DNA from: Lingula anatina
Lineage: Eukaryota > Brachiopoda > Lingulata > Lingulida > Lingulidae
Direction of reading: 5' to 3'
Assembly: GCF_001039355.2 (NCBI RefSeq)
Contig: NW_019775747.1
Span: forward strand, 822,752 to 886,751
Length of the DNA: 64,000 nucleotides
Position 1 is the first letter of the stretch. The number at the start of each line of letters is the position of its first letter. Made by a program: the position numbers and the translations under genes. Below, piece by piece: positions 29,166 through 41,140 of the stretch. The notes below the pieces were generated by a model, which ran no database searches, was not told the DNA's origin, and saw only the letters and a list, made by a program, of their open reading frames with translations.

Positions 29166-31402
29166 CCTTCAAGTTGCAACCAACTGAGTGAGAAACATGT
29201 CTGATGAAGAGGATAATGTTACTTATGTGCGGCCAAAGAAGACAATAAACTATGGAAGTCTGGAGCAGCAAGAAAAGCTTCGGCTGCTGTCAGGAAGCAG
29301 TGGGGAGGCTATCCAGTCGGCCATTGCAGCTGGCAATATTAATATATCAGAAGGTTTGGATAGTACAATTCACCTTGTACATTTTTTTTTCCAAACCATT
29401 TTTGAAAAGTGAAAATCAGATGACTTCATGTAAGGCAATCTAGTCATTGAAAAAAATATTATTATAATATAAATGGAGTATTTATTGTTTGTTTGATTGT
29501 TATGCCATGCACTGGACTTTTATTTTTACTTTCTAACAAATAAGCCTTTTCACATCTTCTGGTAGTAATAATACACCAGTCATGAAGAATTGTGGCACTT
29601 ATAATATATTCTGGTTGTTATAAAGACCCCAAAAATCTTATGGTTAGGATGATGAGGTTACAAGTAAGCACATTTGTTTCAGAAACAATGGAAATAGAAG
29701 AAGCTGATGGCCCAGATTCTAATGCAGCTGTACTTGCCTTTTTTGAAAAACGTAAAAGGGTATGTGTATGATAAATATGATGCAAGATGTTAAAGTTGAA
29801 GAAGATAATTGTTGCAAGAACAAGAAATAAAACACAAAAAGAAAGAAATTAAATACAATGCTGTGTGAGAATCTGAGTTACTTTAAAATAATTTATGACA
29901 AGTTCTCTTTCAACAAAATCTACTTTTTGCCCCTTGAAAATAGATGCAAATTTGCTTTTCATAACCTGTAATTGGTCAGAGGAGTCCAATTCATATTGCA
30001 TTTAAAGTATTTAACTATATTTCTAAAAATTCTCTCATACTGCAGGCTCGACAAATCCAAGTATCCACAGATGATTTAGAAGTCAAGGCTAACCTACGGC
30101 AACTGGGAGAGCCAATATGTAAGTAGGTCCCTTGATGACTGGGCAAGGGGTCTGTTAAACAAAACAGAATGACAGAGTGAAAAAAAAAGAAAATTAAGAC
30201 TGAAAAATCTTAACTTTTAAACAAACATTTGAGTCCACTTCTGCCCAATATTATGATAGACCAATGAAATAAAATAATGTACTTAAATTAATTAATAATG
30301 TATATAAATAGAAAGAAATGGGTAACATAATTCCATAGACCACTAAAAATATCCTGAACATAAGTAAACCTTTAATGCCAATTTATTATTTATTTAGTGG
30401 ACAAATATTAGATGTGACCTCAGACATTAATGCCACTCTTTAGTTTTAAATATGATTATTTTGTGAAATTATTTTCAATACACAATTCCCTTGTTACAAA
30501 GGTTTATTTGGGGAGGGACCTGCTGATAGAAGGGAAAGACTGAGAGCCCTGCTGGCAGACATTGGGACAGATGCCATCAAGAAGGAAGTTGAGGCTGAAA
30601 AGGCACAGGACAAACCTGATGATGTGACATGGTATCACGAGGGGACAGAAACACTACAGGATGCCAGAATGTGGATAGCTAAATATTCCTTGCCAAGGTA
30701 AAATATTTGAAACTTGGATCAAATAAATTATATTATTATGTATCTAGCCTTACATGTGTTTTTTATGGTAGTATCTAAATTTGATTTTGTTTCTGTTTTG
30801 ATTTGACTGAATGATTACTATTCCTGGACCTAAAATTTACCACAGCATCTTCATTGTTATGCTTAAAATTTTTTTTTTTTTTTGACTTATTGGCATGGGA
30901 ATTATCCTGTCTAAACTTTCTGATGATTCTTGCTTGTTAATATTTAGCATGTCTCCCCTATAAGATAAATGTTTCTTAAAGATGAATTTTGAAAAGCTCT
31001 CTCTTTGTTTTAGTGTACATGATGTAGTGATTAAAATTCATATTGAGTATGTTTTGTGTCATCTTTCAGAGCACGAGAGCGACTGCGTAAGGCCAGAGAA
31101 GAGAAAAATACTCCAGAAGCCAAGAGGCAAGCCAGAACACAAGAATTACACAAGAAGCTAAGAGTAAGCATATCAGTATTTTATGCTTATTATTGGATTT
31201 CAGGTGGATAATATTTTTACAACATTTTAATAGATCTGATAAACATGATATATAGATTTTATGTTTCATTATATTTATGACAAATGTTTGTCTTTCTTCC
31301 AGTCTTTAACTAACGAGTACAGTCAGATAGGAGATAACAGACCAATCTCATTTTGTCAGTTCAGCCCAAACTCGAAGATGTTGGTTACTGCATCATGGTG
31401 AG

Positions 31403-31436
<34 letters not shown>

Positions 31437-34400
31437 GCACACACGCATGCACGCACACACACTTGGCTTAATTTTTTTTTATTGAAATGATAAATAAATA
31501 TAACTTTCGTAGTCAAACTATACCTTAAGCTATAAATTGATTTCTGAATTTACAGGAGTGGACTCTGCAAGTTGTGGTCTATTCCTGACTGTAGTGCTAT
31601 CAGAACACTCCGAGGTAGGTATGCCTGTGCTACTTAATAGCTGAAGAGAAATGGTTCTATCTGTTTAACAAGAACATTCAGAAGTAAGAAAAATGTTTTA
31701 ATTGTAGATATACTAGTAATAGCAAACCCTGTGTTTTATAAAGTAATAAGTAATACTGCTATTGATTTAAAGCTAAGAATCATATTCAAGTTAATTTTTT
31801 TATCCCAGTAAGGCATTGCCTGAATATTGTACCATATTTATATTTCACTGCACTCTTCAGGTCACAACTGTAATGTTGGAGCAATAGTATTCCACCCAGA
31901 GGCCACAGTTAACCTTGACAACAGGGCGTGCTGCATGGCCTCCTGTGCACAGGATGGGACAGTCAAGCTCTGGAATTTAGAAAGGTAAGATTTTGATTAA
32001 AAGCTAAGTCGTTATTAAAAAAATCAAGCCTTTCATTAAAAGAGAGGTGTGATGGGGAAATTGGTATCTTTTTATTTAAGTTATATTACAATAATTATCT
32101 AATAATTTACTGGTCTGTTGCTTACAGGGATATGTCCTAGTGCTATGCTAGTTTAATTGTATTCATTCTCAGGACACATTAATGTAATCTTTTATATATA
32201 ATTTTAAGTGCCTAACATATTTATGGTAGTATCTAACTTTGCTTTAAATGATGCTTACTAATGCTGTTGTCTTACACTTATTGATTCTTAACCAGTAATG
32301 CTGTGTTTTTCCCTATCAGTGAGGAGCCTGTGGCAGACATAGAAGGACATGCACCATACCGCGTGAGCAGACTGGCGTACCATCCGTCAGGGAGGTTCCT
32401 TGCCACATGCTGGTAAGATTTTGTCATATTATTTTCATGGAGGAATGTTTTCAGGATTGTGCATGATTTCAGGACTTTCAGTCTTTATTTTGGTTTTGGT
32501 TTTTTCACTGAGTGATGAGAAATTGTAAGCTATGCTTTCAGGATTTTCAGTTTTTACAACTTTCACCCCATGGAATAGTGATGTTATTGATATGCGTTGT
32601 GTAACCATGGTGGTGATAAAAAATAACACTGCCCAGCATAGATTGGTTTTAGATAAAATGTTTTTTACAGTGACATCATAAATGGTGCTATCCTAGTATA
32701 CTAAGAACTAAATCGTGATTGAGAATTGAATGGCAGAATTTGCAAAGATACAACTTATTCTTTACAAACCTAGAACAAATTCTGAAAAACAGTCTCTCAC
32801 AATCTTGTTACAATGTGAAAAAAGAACACTTCTATTTCAGTTTTGATAATTCCTGGAGGCTCTGGGATCTTGAGGCACAGGAGGAGATTTTACACCAAGA
32901 AGGTCATAGTAAACCAGTGTATGACATAGCATTCCAGGGAGATGGATCCTTAGCAGCAACGGGGTAATGTATGGATATATAAATATATAGATAGTGTGGA
33001 ATTCCCTTTTAACAGTACAGTTTTGATATTAATTCCCTGTTGTTAAGACTATAATGAGTCATAGGATAGGAAGTGTGAAATTGTATCATTTCTGGATCAA
33101 TAAATATATACATTTACAAAGTCTTCCATCTCTGCCTAATTTGGGCACCAAGTTATTTTCTTAGTTTTGATTTACAAAAGAATGTACCTACTAGTGGTAC
33201 ATTAATTTTCATTTCAGTCTTGAAAACTCTTACGAGGAAAAAAAACTTTACATGCCCAGATCATGTGTCTTTAACAGCCAGTCCATTCAATGACATTATG
33301 TTTTTGTGTAATTTCCAGTGGTTTGGATGGCTTTGGTCGTGTGTGGGACCTAAGGACTGGGCGCTGTATCATGTTTATGGAAGGACATCTCAAGTCGGTT
33401 CTAGGAATTGACATCAATCCTAATGGGTGAGATTAGATTGCAGTATTATTGATACCTTTACAAGACTTCTTTTAACACCAGTTTGTTCAAACTTCAGCCT
33501 GATTTAGCTTTAATTTGTTTATCAGGTCAAATGGTTAAAAGTCATGGGTTAAAAGTTTTGTTTTTCTCAACATAATCGCAATACTTAAGCATTTGGAGAA
33601 GAATATTTTAGCTAAGTTAAGTCATTTTATCGCATAATGGTTTGTTGCTTTTGTGTTCAAGCTACCATATTGCCACGGGAAGTGAAGACAACACCTGTAA
33701 AATTTGGGACATCAGACAGAGGTGTCTCGTCTACACCATCCCCTCACACACAAACCTCGTCTCCAAGGTCAAATTCCAACGTAAGTTTTTGTTCTGGACA
33801 TTGCATGGTGTGCATTATTGATACAGTTATTCTTGGTCCGTTATTGTGATTTGAGACCAGTTTGCTCACTGTACATATTAAGTATAATTATATTTTCCTT
33901 ACAGCTGGCAATGGAAGATATTTGGTCACTGCCTCATACGACAATACAGCAAAGGTATGTTGATGAAATGTAAACTGATTGTATTATATTCTGTGGTTGT
34001 TAAACTGTATGTTGATGAAATGTAAACTGATTGTATTATATTCTGTGGTTGTTAAACTAGAATAATAATGTGTGTGTAAGTTGGATAATATATCTTGTGT
34101 GCTAATATAAAGATATACATTTACAAAGTCTTTGAGGGAGTCTCTGCCTTGTTTTAGCGAATTTGAATTCATTTTCTTAATGAAGTAAAAGAAATATAGC
34201 TTTGCAGAGCAAATTAAATATATTTTTCTTTCTATTTATCTCATCTCTTTTATCCGTGAGATTTTAGTATTGTAATATTCTGATGTTCTCCAGGTGTGGT
34301 CTCATCCGTCCTGGTCGCCTCTGAAGACTCTGGCAGCACATGAAAGTAAAGTGATGTGTATAGATATATCTCCTAACATGGAGTACATAGCCACTGCATC

Positions 34401-34443
34401 CTATGACAGGACATTTAAAGTATGGGCACCAGATATTCTGTAG
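29166..34443 (+). CDS. PRPF4: U4/U6 small nuclear ribonucleoprotein Prp4
   Basis: Start ATG is at 29,197; 31 bases of 5' UTR follow the acceptor at 29,166. Coding exons: 29,197-29,353; 29,683-29,759; 30,046-30,118; 30,502-30,697; 31,070-31,163; 31,303-31,397; 31,556-31,614; 31,861-31,984; 32,320-32,412; 32,841-32,963; 33,319-33,426; 33,662-33,780; 33,905-33,954; 34,294-34,443. They sum to 1,518 nt, or 505 residues, close to the roughly 520 of the vertebrate protein. An N-terminal [10 protein letters not shown] segment is followed by the Prp4 splicing-factor motif (about residues 70-125, [19 protein letters not shown]). Seven WD40 repeats run from about residue 200 to the C-terminus (e.g. [19 protein letters not shown]). 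Prp4 binds Prp3 and CypH in the U4/U6 di-snRNP and is needed for spliceosome assembly in the nucleus. All GT-AG introns are in phase, and no defect is seen. Confidence 0.97.
33955..34058. repeat. 52-bp tandem duplication at a PRPF4 splice donor
   Basis: The first 52 bases of the last PRPF4 intron (gtatgttgatgaaatgtaaa to gttgttaaact) are repeated immediately downstream without change. Confidence 0.92.
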
Positions 34444-34968
34444 CACTGAACTGGTTTTGTGGGAGTGATAAAAAGAGGGGCACTTTGCTCTGAATTTATA
34501 TCTTGGGACTAGATTTTATAAGGAATATAGAAAAATTATTCTCCTTAAATTCCTCTGTGTAGTTTTTTTTTTTTTTTTTTCAATGGCAGAACTTGCATTT
34601 TAAGTTGTTTTATTATGATGAATGAAGAAAGGGAATATGTGGATACGAGTAAGACAAGGTGTCAATATCATGTATTGATGTGACTCTAGATTGCCTCAGC
34701 TTTCTTTGACTGAATTTTCATGATCAGAGTACTGTAAGTACTAGGAGCTTTCATGTCCAGAGTGCAATTATTCAAATGGACATTCATTTTGCGATACCAA
34801 GATTGGAAGACATTCTGAGCATGAGAATAGGGAACAAAGCTGGGATCGCACTTTTTTCTCAACCTTTCACCGATGTGGGATGAGGACTTTCTCCACTTCT
34901 ACACGTTTCATCTGTAATAGTTTGCTGCCTTATTCGTTTTTCCCCCCTAATGTTGTTGGTTTACACAC

Positions 34969-34974
34969 AATAAA
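34969..34974 (+). terminator. PRPF4 polyadenylation signal
   Basis: An AATAAA hexamer lies about 525 bp after the PRPF4 stop codon. A second one follows near 35,044 (gcaataaaat). Either could define the 3' end. Confidence 0.5.
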
Positions 34975-36029
34975 TTGAATGTGTATAATGTAAAAGAAAT
35001 CAAGATATGAATTACTTTTTTACTTAGATATCATCATATTTTGCAATAAAATCAGAAATGTAACATAATATAACTTCTGTTGACTTTGAAGCTTATTTGA
35101 TATTTAACTGTTGATTAAAGCGATCTCCCAGGACTGGAGTTTTACTTTCACCAAGCAGGTCATGTTTTTGCCTTTCTTGGTGTGTTATTTAACGGCCTAA
35201 CTCAAAAAGTTATAGATTTTGATAAAATTTTCTGGATAGGTCAGAAATTTTCAGACGTAGAATCTCTTGGACTTTGGTGGCAATCCTTTCACAATTTTAA
35301 TTAAAGTAAAAAATTTTATTAAAATAATTAGAAATAAACTGCCTTGGTGGAGTGTTTTTATTTTAGTTTGAGATGTTTACCTTTGCATTTGTCAGAAATG
35401 TGTAGGGAGATTAGCTCGAAATAATAGGTCCTCTCCATAAATCTCTCACTATACTGGAGAGGGATTAGGTTTTTCAGAAACATTTTGTTTTATTCTCATG
35501 CGCAAAGACAATATAAATCACCCGTAAGCCAAAATATTATCTACTATCACCAACTGCTTCACATAATATTGTGCTCCCATTTGTAAGTACATAAAAAATT
35601 CTCCGCAATAAAATAACATAAAACATTCAGTTTTGCGTAATTGTCCAATATTTAAACCCATCTCGCAACATTAAGGTCGATTGATGTTGTTAACTAGACA
35701 CATTTGATGAGCTTGAAATGTGCAGATAATGGGCAAATGAAAGAAAAAGCTAAAAATAGCCCTTAATGTCAAGTAAGACCTGACAAAGGTGATAAGTTGG
35801 TTAACTGGAGCAATCGATTCTAATTTTATGGAATTTTTTACTTGTTTTTCAATGAATAAAATAACTAGTTTGATGAGACGGAATTTTTACTCGGGAAATT
35901 TTGATACCGTTGGCTGTTGTTTCTATCCTCAAATATCGCCCCACACTGGATTTGACATTCTTCCCAGTTAAAGAAAAAAACTCTACCAACCCCAATTATT
36001 AGCAGGAATGCTTGTTAAACTCATGTTAA

Positions 36030-36373
36030 AGGATAACAGCTGATAGTTTTTTGAAAAAAAAAAGATCTTTCTGGGGTATCGATTATCCTATACTTACCAA
36101 TGGTTAAAGAATCCGTTCTGACATTTAAAGTTAGTCTTTTTTTTCTAAAAGTTTTTATTTTATTCATATTTTTTTTGTAACAATCTCTTAAGAGATTATT
36201 ACGGAGGTATAGCCATATATGATGGTCCACGTGGTCTGATGGCAACTACAGATTCCAGAATAATAGCGATAACCGTTGTTTTGGTGGTAAAATGGAATTT
36301 ATTATATTTCTATGAGTTGTTTATAATGTTTTTATTGTGAAATCTGAATCTCATACGAATATTTGTTATCCTT
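36030..36373 (-). mobile_element. TTAA-type MITE (family C), copy 1
   Basis: Ends aggataac and gttatcct with TTAA on both sides (36,026-36,029; about 36,374-36,377). Contains the palindrome aatctcttaagagatt and ccacgtggtc. It is the reverse-complement relative of 50,827-51,150. Confidence 0.65.
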
Positions 36374-37461
36374 TTAATAAACAAAAACAAATTTTGTGCT
36401 TGTTAACATTTAGTAGCAACTTATCAATTTTGACTGGCCTAAAAACGAGATTTTTTCATGAACCGTACTGGAATCTCTTGATTATTTATTCCACGCTGAT
36501 TACAAAAGACGCCTATTTTAAAGTCAGCCCACTGTTCATCATTAACTTTCATCATAGACTCATTCTTCTTAAAGCAAAAGAAATATTAATAGAAATGAAT
36601 GAAAGGGAAGCACGTTCTTTTGGTTGCATATTTACACCCAGTTTTGTTATTTAAATATCCTGTGCCATAATATATCCTGGCGTAAATTCCTGAAGTGTCA
36701 TTTAGATTACATATATTTTCACAACATTGGAATCTAGTGCGATTATTTTGTCATTTATGAGAACGAAACCTCCTTATATCAAATATGTCATTTTAAGATG
36801 AATTATCATCCCCTTATTTTTACGTTTCTTTTATTCTTTTAAGAATAATAAAACATTTAATCTAAGAACGTCTAATTAAAACATCTAATGTGAAAACGCC
36901 TAATTATGTAGGATTATAAAAAAACAACGAATGAAAGGGATGTGGTGTTCACATTGGGTAAATATTCCAAATTATGTTTTCATATTTGTCAGATTTTATT
37001 TTCAGCTGTATTTTGAGTACAAAAATATCAACTTCAAACCTTTTCAATTCAAAGACTTATTAAAAGGATTTAAACTGTACGGTTCTGATAACACGTTTTT
37101 AAAGTGAATGGCAACTCTGTTCAAATTAGGATACTGTTATTATTAGGTTGTGCTGTTGTGTTTTCATTAGCATTAGCATTCCACGCCGTTTTTGAGCGTG
37201 TGAGCGCGTCAGGATAGGGGAAGGGGTGCGATAACAAATCGTGGTTATTTATACAAATGCCTATTATACTGATTTAAAAAATATGAATGCATTTTCACGT
37301 AAACAAGATCCGCAATACCTCCATTAACATTTATGTACAATAAATAAGACGAATAATTCAAATGGAAGACCTAAGCACGCCTTGCCTTCACACAACTGGC
37401 TTAATTAAATGCTCACGGTTTCCCACCTGTTTACGGATAGTGATCTCACGCAGATACTTAC

Positions 37462-37612
37462 TGGGGAGGGGAAAAAGAAGCACGTAATTCAGTGGAAATC
37501 TGAAATCTTAGATTATGTAAAAAGTGACAACATGCCAAGACTTAGAGAGAGAGAGGAAAAAAGGAAGCACATAGTTCAGTGGAAATATGAAATTTTAGAT
37601 AATGTAAAATTA
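37462..37612. repeat. Two-copy tandem repeat
   Basis: agcacgtaattcagtggaaa and agcacatagttcagtggaaa each start a roughly 60-base unit ending in a gattatgtaaaa-like string. It explains the open frame here, which is not a convincing gene. Confidence 0.65.
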
Positions 37613-38403
37613 TGTTTCTTGACTTTTAAACTTTTACAGTTTCTTGTAGGATTAGAAAAACGCGATTTAAGAATAAAGCACATGCGCGTATATACAACGA
37701 CAGAAAATCATTTTGAAAATCATTCCCATCACACCCTAGCGTTATATATAATGATGATGTGATGACATTAAACTGGCCTATTTTACAAAGCCTTCGTTAG
37801 CTTACGACTTCTCGTTTGTTCGCTATATCACCTTATCCAATAGCAAATGGCACCTTGGCGACAATCAATACCCTAACAACTGCTCCTTGAATTCGCCCCT
37901 GGCTGGAATCAAGCTGTTATCCTGTCTGACATCGTTTCTGAGATATATTCACTTCACTCTATATTCCCCTTGCCTCTCCTGGCGGTTATTTACATATCTG
38001 AATAATTCTGCTGCCCAAGGAAAATAACACGTACCCAGTACATAAGAGCATAGAAAACATCTTAAAGCAGACCACAACGAGAAATCTTTACAAATGCTTC
38101 AATGGTAAATTGAAATGCGTTTGCTAGGGCATAAGGTAAGTTTAGTTGTTGAAACTGTTTGGCAAGAGGGAGCACATAGAATGTATGTGCAGACACTGGT
38201 CATTATTAGACTGAGTAAAATAAAAAACGAAATCCCTGGTTATGTATGACATTTTAAAGCATCATAGAGGTTTTTTAACATTTCTGATAAATAATTAGTA
38301 ACTAAACATGAAAATTCTCAGACACAAGCCTAAAATTTTCCGTACCGTTAGCTTACGGCCAACCTGGTCGAAGGCCTTCATCAGACTGACGTGAGTAGTT
38401 GTT

Positions 38404-38720
38404 CACACTCACTGACCGCTAGGTGGTATAGGCTATAGCGGCCAGGACCCTCTTATAAATGTCAGGTAGATCAAACCCCCCGTCCCTATTCATGGGTGGC
38501 TGGTGTCGGCTGATGTTGAAAGCCTCTCGTATTTTTCGCGGGATGTCGGATGATTCAGATTCAAGAATCTTAGTTGAATTCCAATCGATATTGTGGCCGG
38601 TGTCTATTACATGTTCAGAAATGGCAGATCTGGTATTGCCTACAGTCACTGATTTCCTGTGTTCATTCACCCTGATCTTCAACTGTCTACCTGAACTGTC
38701 TACTTTGAACGAATCCTGTT
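38404..38720 (-). mobile_element. Penelope-like retroelement 3' fragment (GIY-YIG endonuclease end)
   Basis: The minus strand reads DSSGRQLKIRVNEHRKSV, then SAISEHVIDTGHNIDW, LESESSDIPRKIREAFNI and NRDGGFDLPDIYKRVL before a stop at 38,419. This EH...GH.IDW...REA..I...NRD.G order is the C-terminal half of the GIY-YIG endonuclease attached to reverse transcriptases of Penelope-like elements and related retroelements. The reverse transcriptase and the start of the endonuclease domain are absent, so this is a 5'-truncated insertion, as expected from target-primed reverse transcription. A degenerate hammerhead-like string lies just 3' of the stop. Confidence 0.65.
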
Positions 38721-39285
38721 GAATATGTGTCTACAATAGTTCATAAGGAAAATAGACACATTCTATCTCAAAAAGAAAATAGAAAGCGGCTTGTATAACA
38801 GATTGAACATTTGATCATCAGTTTTCTATCCATTTTTTCCCGTTGACATCTATAAGTGAATAAGATTTTATTTTATATTGTGCAGAAATAATGATAGGCG
38901 GTAAATTATTCGGAGACCAAAACTGCTGAGCATATAATCTAAGCCAGCATAAAATCAACCTCTTACGAGAAATGAGGCATATCATGATATACAAAAATAT
39001 TTTTGTTGTGACTGCAATTAATTCACTCTAATAGTTAAGTAATTCAGTGAAATCACTTTATTTCCATCAAAACTCGCAATCTCGTGTTTGTTCATTTATT
39101 TTAATTTCCATTGAAATTGTCTGCAATCCATTTATACGAACTTACTCTAATTATTTTTTTTAGTAAAATCTTAATTTCATTATCACAACCACATAATAAT
39201 ACAGATCTTGTATTATGATCGGCAGGGTCAAAATAGTAGTTTATTTTGTCGAATCGTTTATAATCGCGATAATGAAACATAATCA

Positions 39286-39538
39286 AGACCCCATTCCCAT
39301 CGGTCTACGTAGATCGATCAGTTTTGCGGGAACTCTGATTGCAATCAGCTTAGCTGAATGGCACGCCTCCAACGTGCCCGTATAATAACCAGCTTTTCTG
39401 TATTCTACTCAACGCCAGGAGGAGGCGTGTCATTCAGTTTAAACTGAACTTAAAAGCTGATTGCACTCAGCAAGAGTCCCCGCAGAGTTGGATCGATCTA
39501 CGTAGACCGACGGCGATGGTGTGTACGGGAATGCAGTC
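39286..39538. mobile_element. MITE family B variant, copy 6
   Basis: 253-bp diverged relative with long inverted arms (GGTCTACGTAGATCGATC at the left, its complement near 39,491-39,510) and the same gaccccattccc end. It is followed by TAA. The left flank TSD is not clear. Confidence 0.6.
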
Positions 39539-39541
39539 TAA

Positions 39542-39755
39542 CACCCCATTTCCATAGATTAGATCGACCTACTTTGGATCGACCTAACTCCCTGGGGGTT
39601 CGCGCTGAATAGCTGTCAGCCAGGCGGACACGAAAGTTAATTGCCCCTTACGGCTTGTAGTGGGCGGGGACGGACACTTAAGGGGGATTATCTGACGGTA
39701 GTCTGGTGAGACTCCCCGCGGTGATAGATCGATCTAAAGTTGTGGGAATAGACCC
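39542..39755. mobile_element. MITE family B, copy 7
   Basis: 214 bp flanked by TAA on both sides (39,539-39,541 and 39,756-39,758). The left TAA is also the right flank of copy 6, so the two elements abut. Confidence 0.75.
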
Positions 39756-40242
39756 TAAGTCTCAATGCCGCCTCCATTTCTTTTCTCTCGATAGAAGTAT
39801 GCAAATTTGGAGACCAAGCACTTAGTAATGGGCCGTGTTGTGGGCGAAATTATTGTTCTGTAAAAGAGACTTCCTTAACACCACATTGTTTAACGCTGCT
39901 CATCATTCAAATGTTTTCATAAATTTATTGACCGCAAGTCCAGAGATCACCTTATCAAAGTATAAGAGATTAGTTTGTGGTTACTTGCATATCACGGAGG
40001 TACACTTCTGCAGTCCTTCAGTGAAAGTACATCTCTTATATCAAATGAGTAAATGTATTTTTTTGCATAGTTTATAATTACCAAAGGCGCTATATTTGAA
40101 TTCTGTCCACCGGAATCTAGGCAATAATTTATTTCAATATTTTTGTTTTAATTATTTTTATAGCTTATTAATTTTACGGCTCTTAAGAATGTTTTAATGA
40201 TGTTATTTGCGAAGAATTAAAAGAAGAGACACATTGGCAAAT

Positions 40243-40365
40243 TCATTTAGGGACGGGGCGTGACCACCTGTTAAATGGTTCGTCTCCTCTCAGTTCCCTC
40301 TCAGCTTCGTGTACCATGTCCTCTACAATACTGACTAGACTAGCTGCGGTATCCTTTATTCCGCT
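40243..40365 (-). other. Short exon-like open segment, unrecognised
   Basis: A 40-codon minus-strand segment, stop to stop, contains DTAASLVSIVEDMVHEAER and ELRGDEPFNRWSR, a strongly helical charged peptide. An AG lies before GAT ACC, and a weak GT donor (AACAG|GTGGTC) lies near the end. It sits between a MITE pair and the fucosyltransferase gene. It may be a remnant of a gene or transposon, or chance. Confidence 0.22.
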
Positions 40366-41140
40366 TTATCCATTTTCACCGACTTCTTCAAATTAAGATC
40401 AGATAGTTTAGAGGCCACAGCTGAAACGACAGAATGCATATTTTATTTTTTTAGTGCTGAGGCGTAGTTTAGGAAATCCGGATTGGGTGCATGGAGACTA
40501 GTCATACTCAAAATAATTGATGGCAATCTCTTACGAAGAAAAATTATATATTTACGTGCGTGAAAACCTGTTTAAGAAACGACAAACTTCGCCTTGATAA
40601 TGTCCTGGTAAGCTGAGTCACGTGACCAAAAATGTCACAACATAGGCCTACGGCTTTAATGGCATATTTAGCATGGGTGCATTAAATGCTAGTGTGACAC
40701 AGATGGTATGTTCCCGTGTTCCTTCCGCATGTAGATTTGGTAGATTGCCGTTAATAGTTAATAGTTTATAAATTATTAAGAAAAAAGGTAGGTAAGCCAT
40801 AGTTTATAATACTTGAACTATTCGAAAGACCCGCTGTGACAGTTTGAAACTGTATAGGGCTATATATTCATCAATATTAATTTGTTCTTTTGCGAAAATA
40901 TTCTTTCTGGAGCAATGACAAATGGACACCTGGCTATAATAAGGATATGTTATATTTATTGTTAGAAATTAGCTCTGTTATGCCAGAAATCAGTTAATGT
41001 TAGCTGGTATTGAATTGGAGGATAGGAGTCGTGAGTTGACCTGAATGCTTGTTTTGTTTTTACATACATGTACCAGTATGTATCTAAAGTAGCTGAAAAT
41101 AAACTGATAATCACTTATGCAAATAACATTTTATTTACCA

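Larger units (their letters stand above)
34975..38403. other. Intergenic, AT-rich
   Basis: Between the PRPF4 3' end and the Penelope fragment I find only the family C MITE, a small tandem repeat and AT-rich sequence. Open frames of 60-117 codons have no splice context or recognisable family. Confidence 0.6.

Noticed and set aside
36337-36654. 105-codon plus-strand open frame
   Set aside because: It begins inside the family C MITE end and runs through AT-rich sequence with skewed composition.
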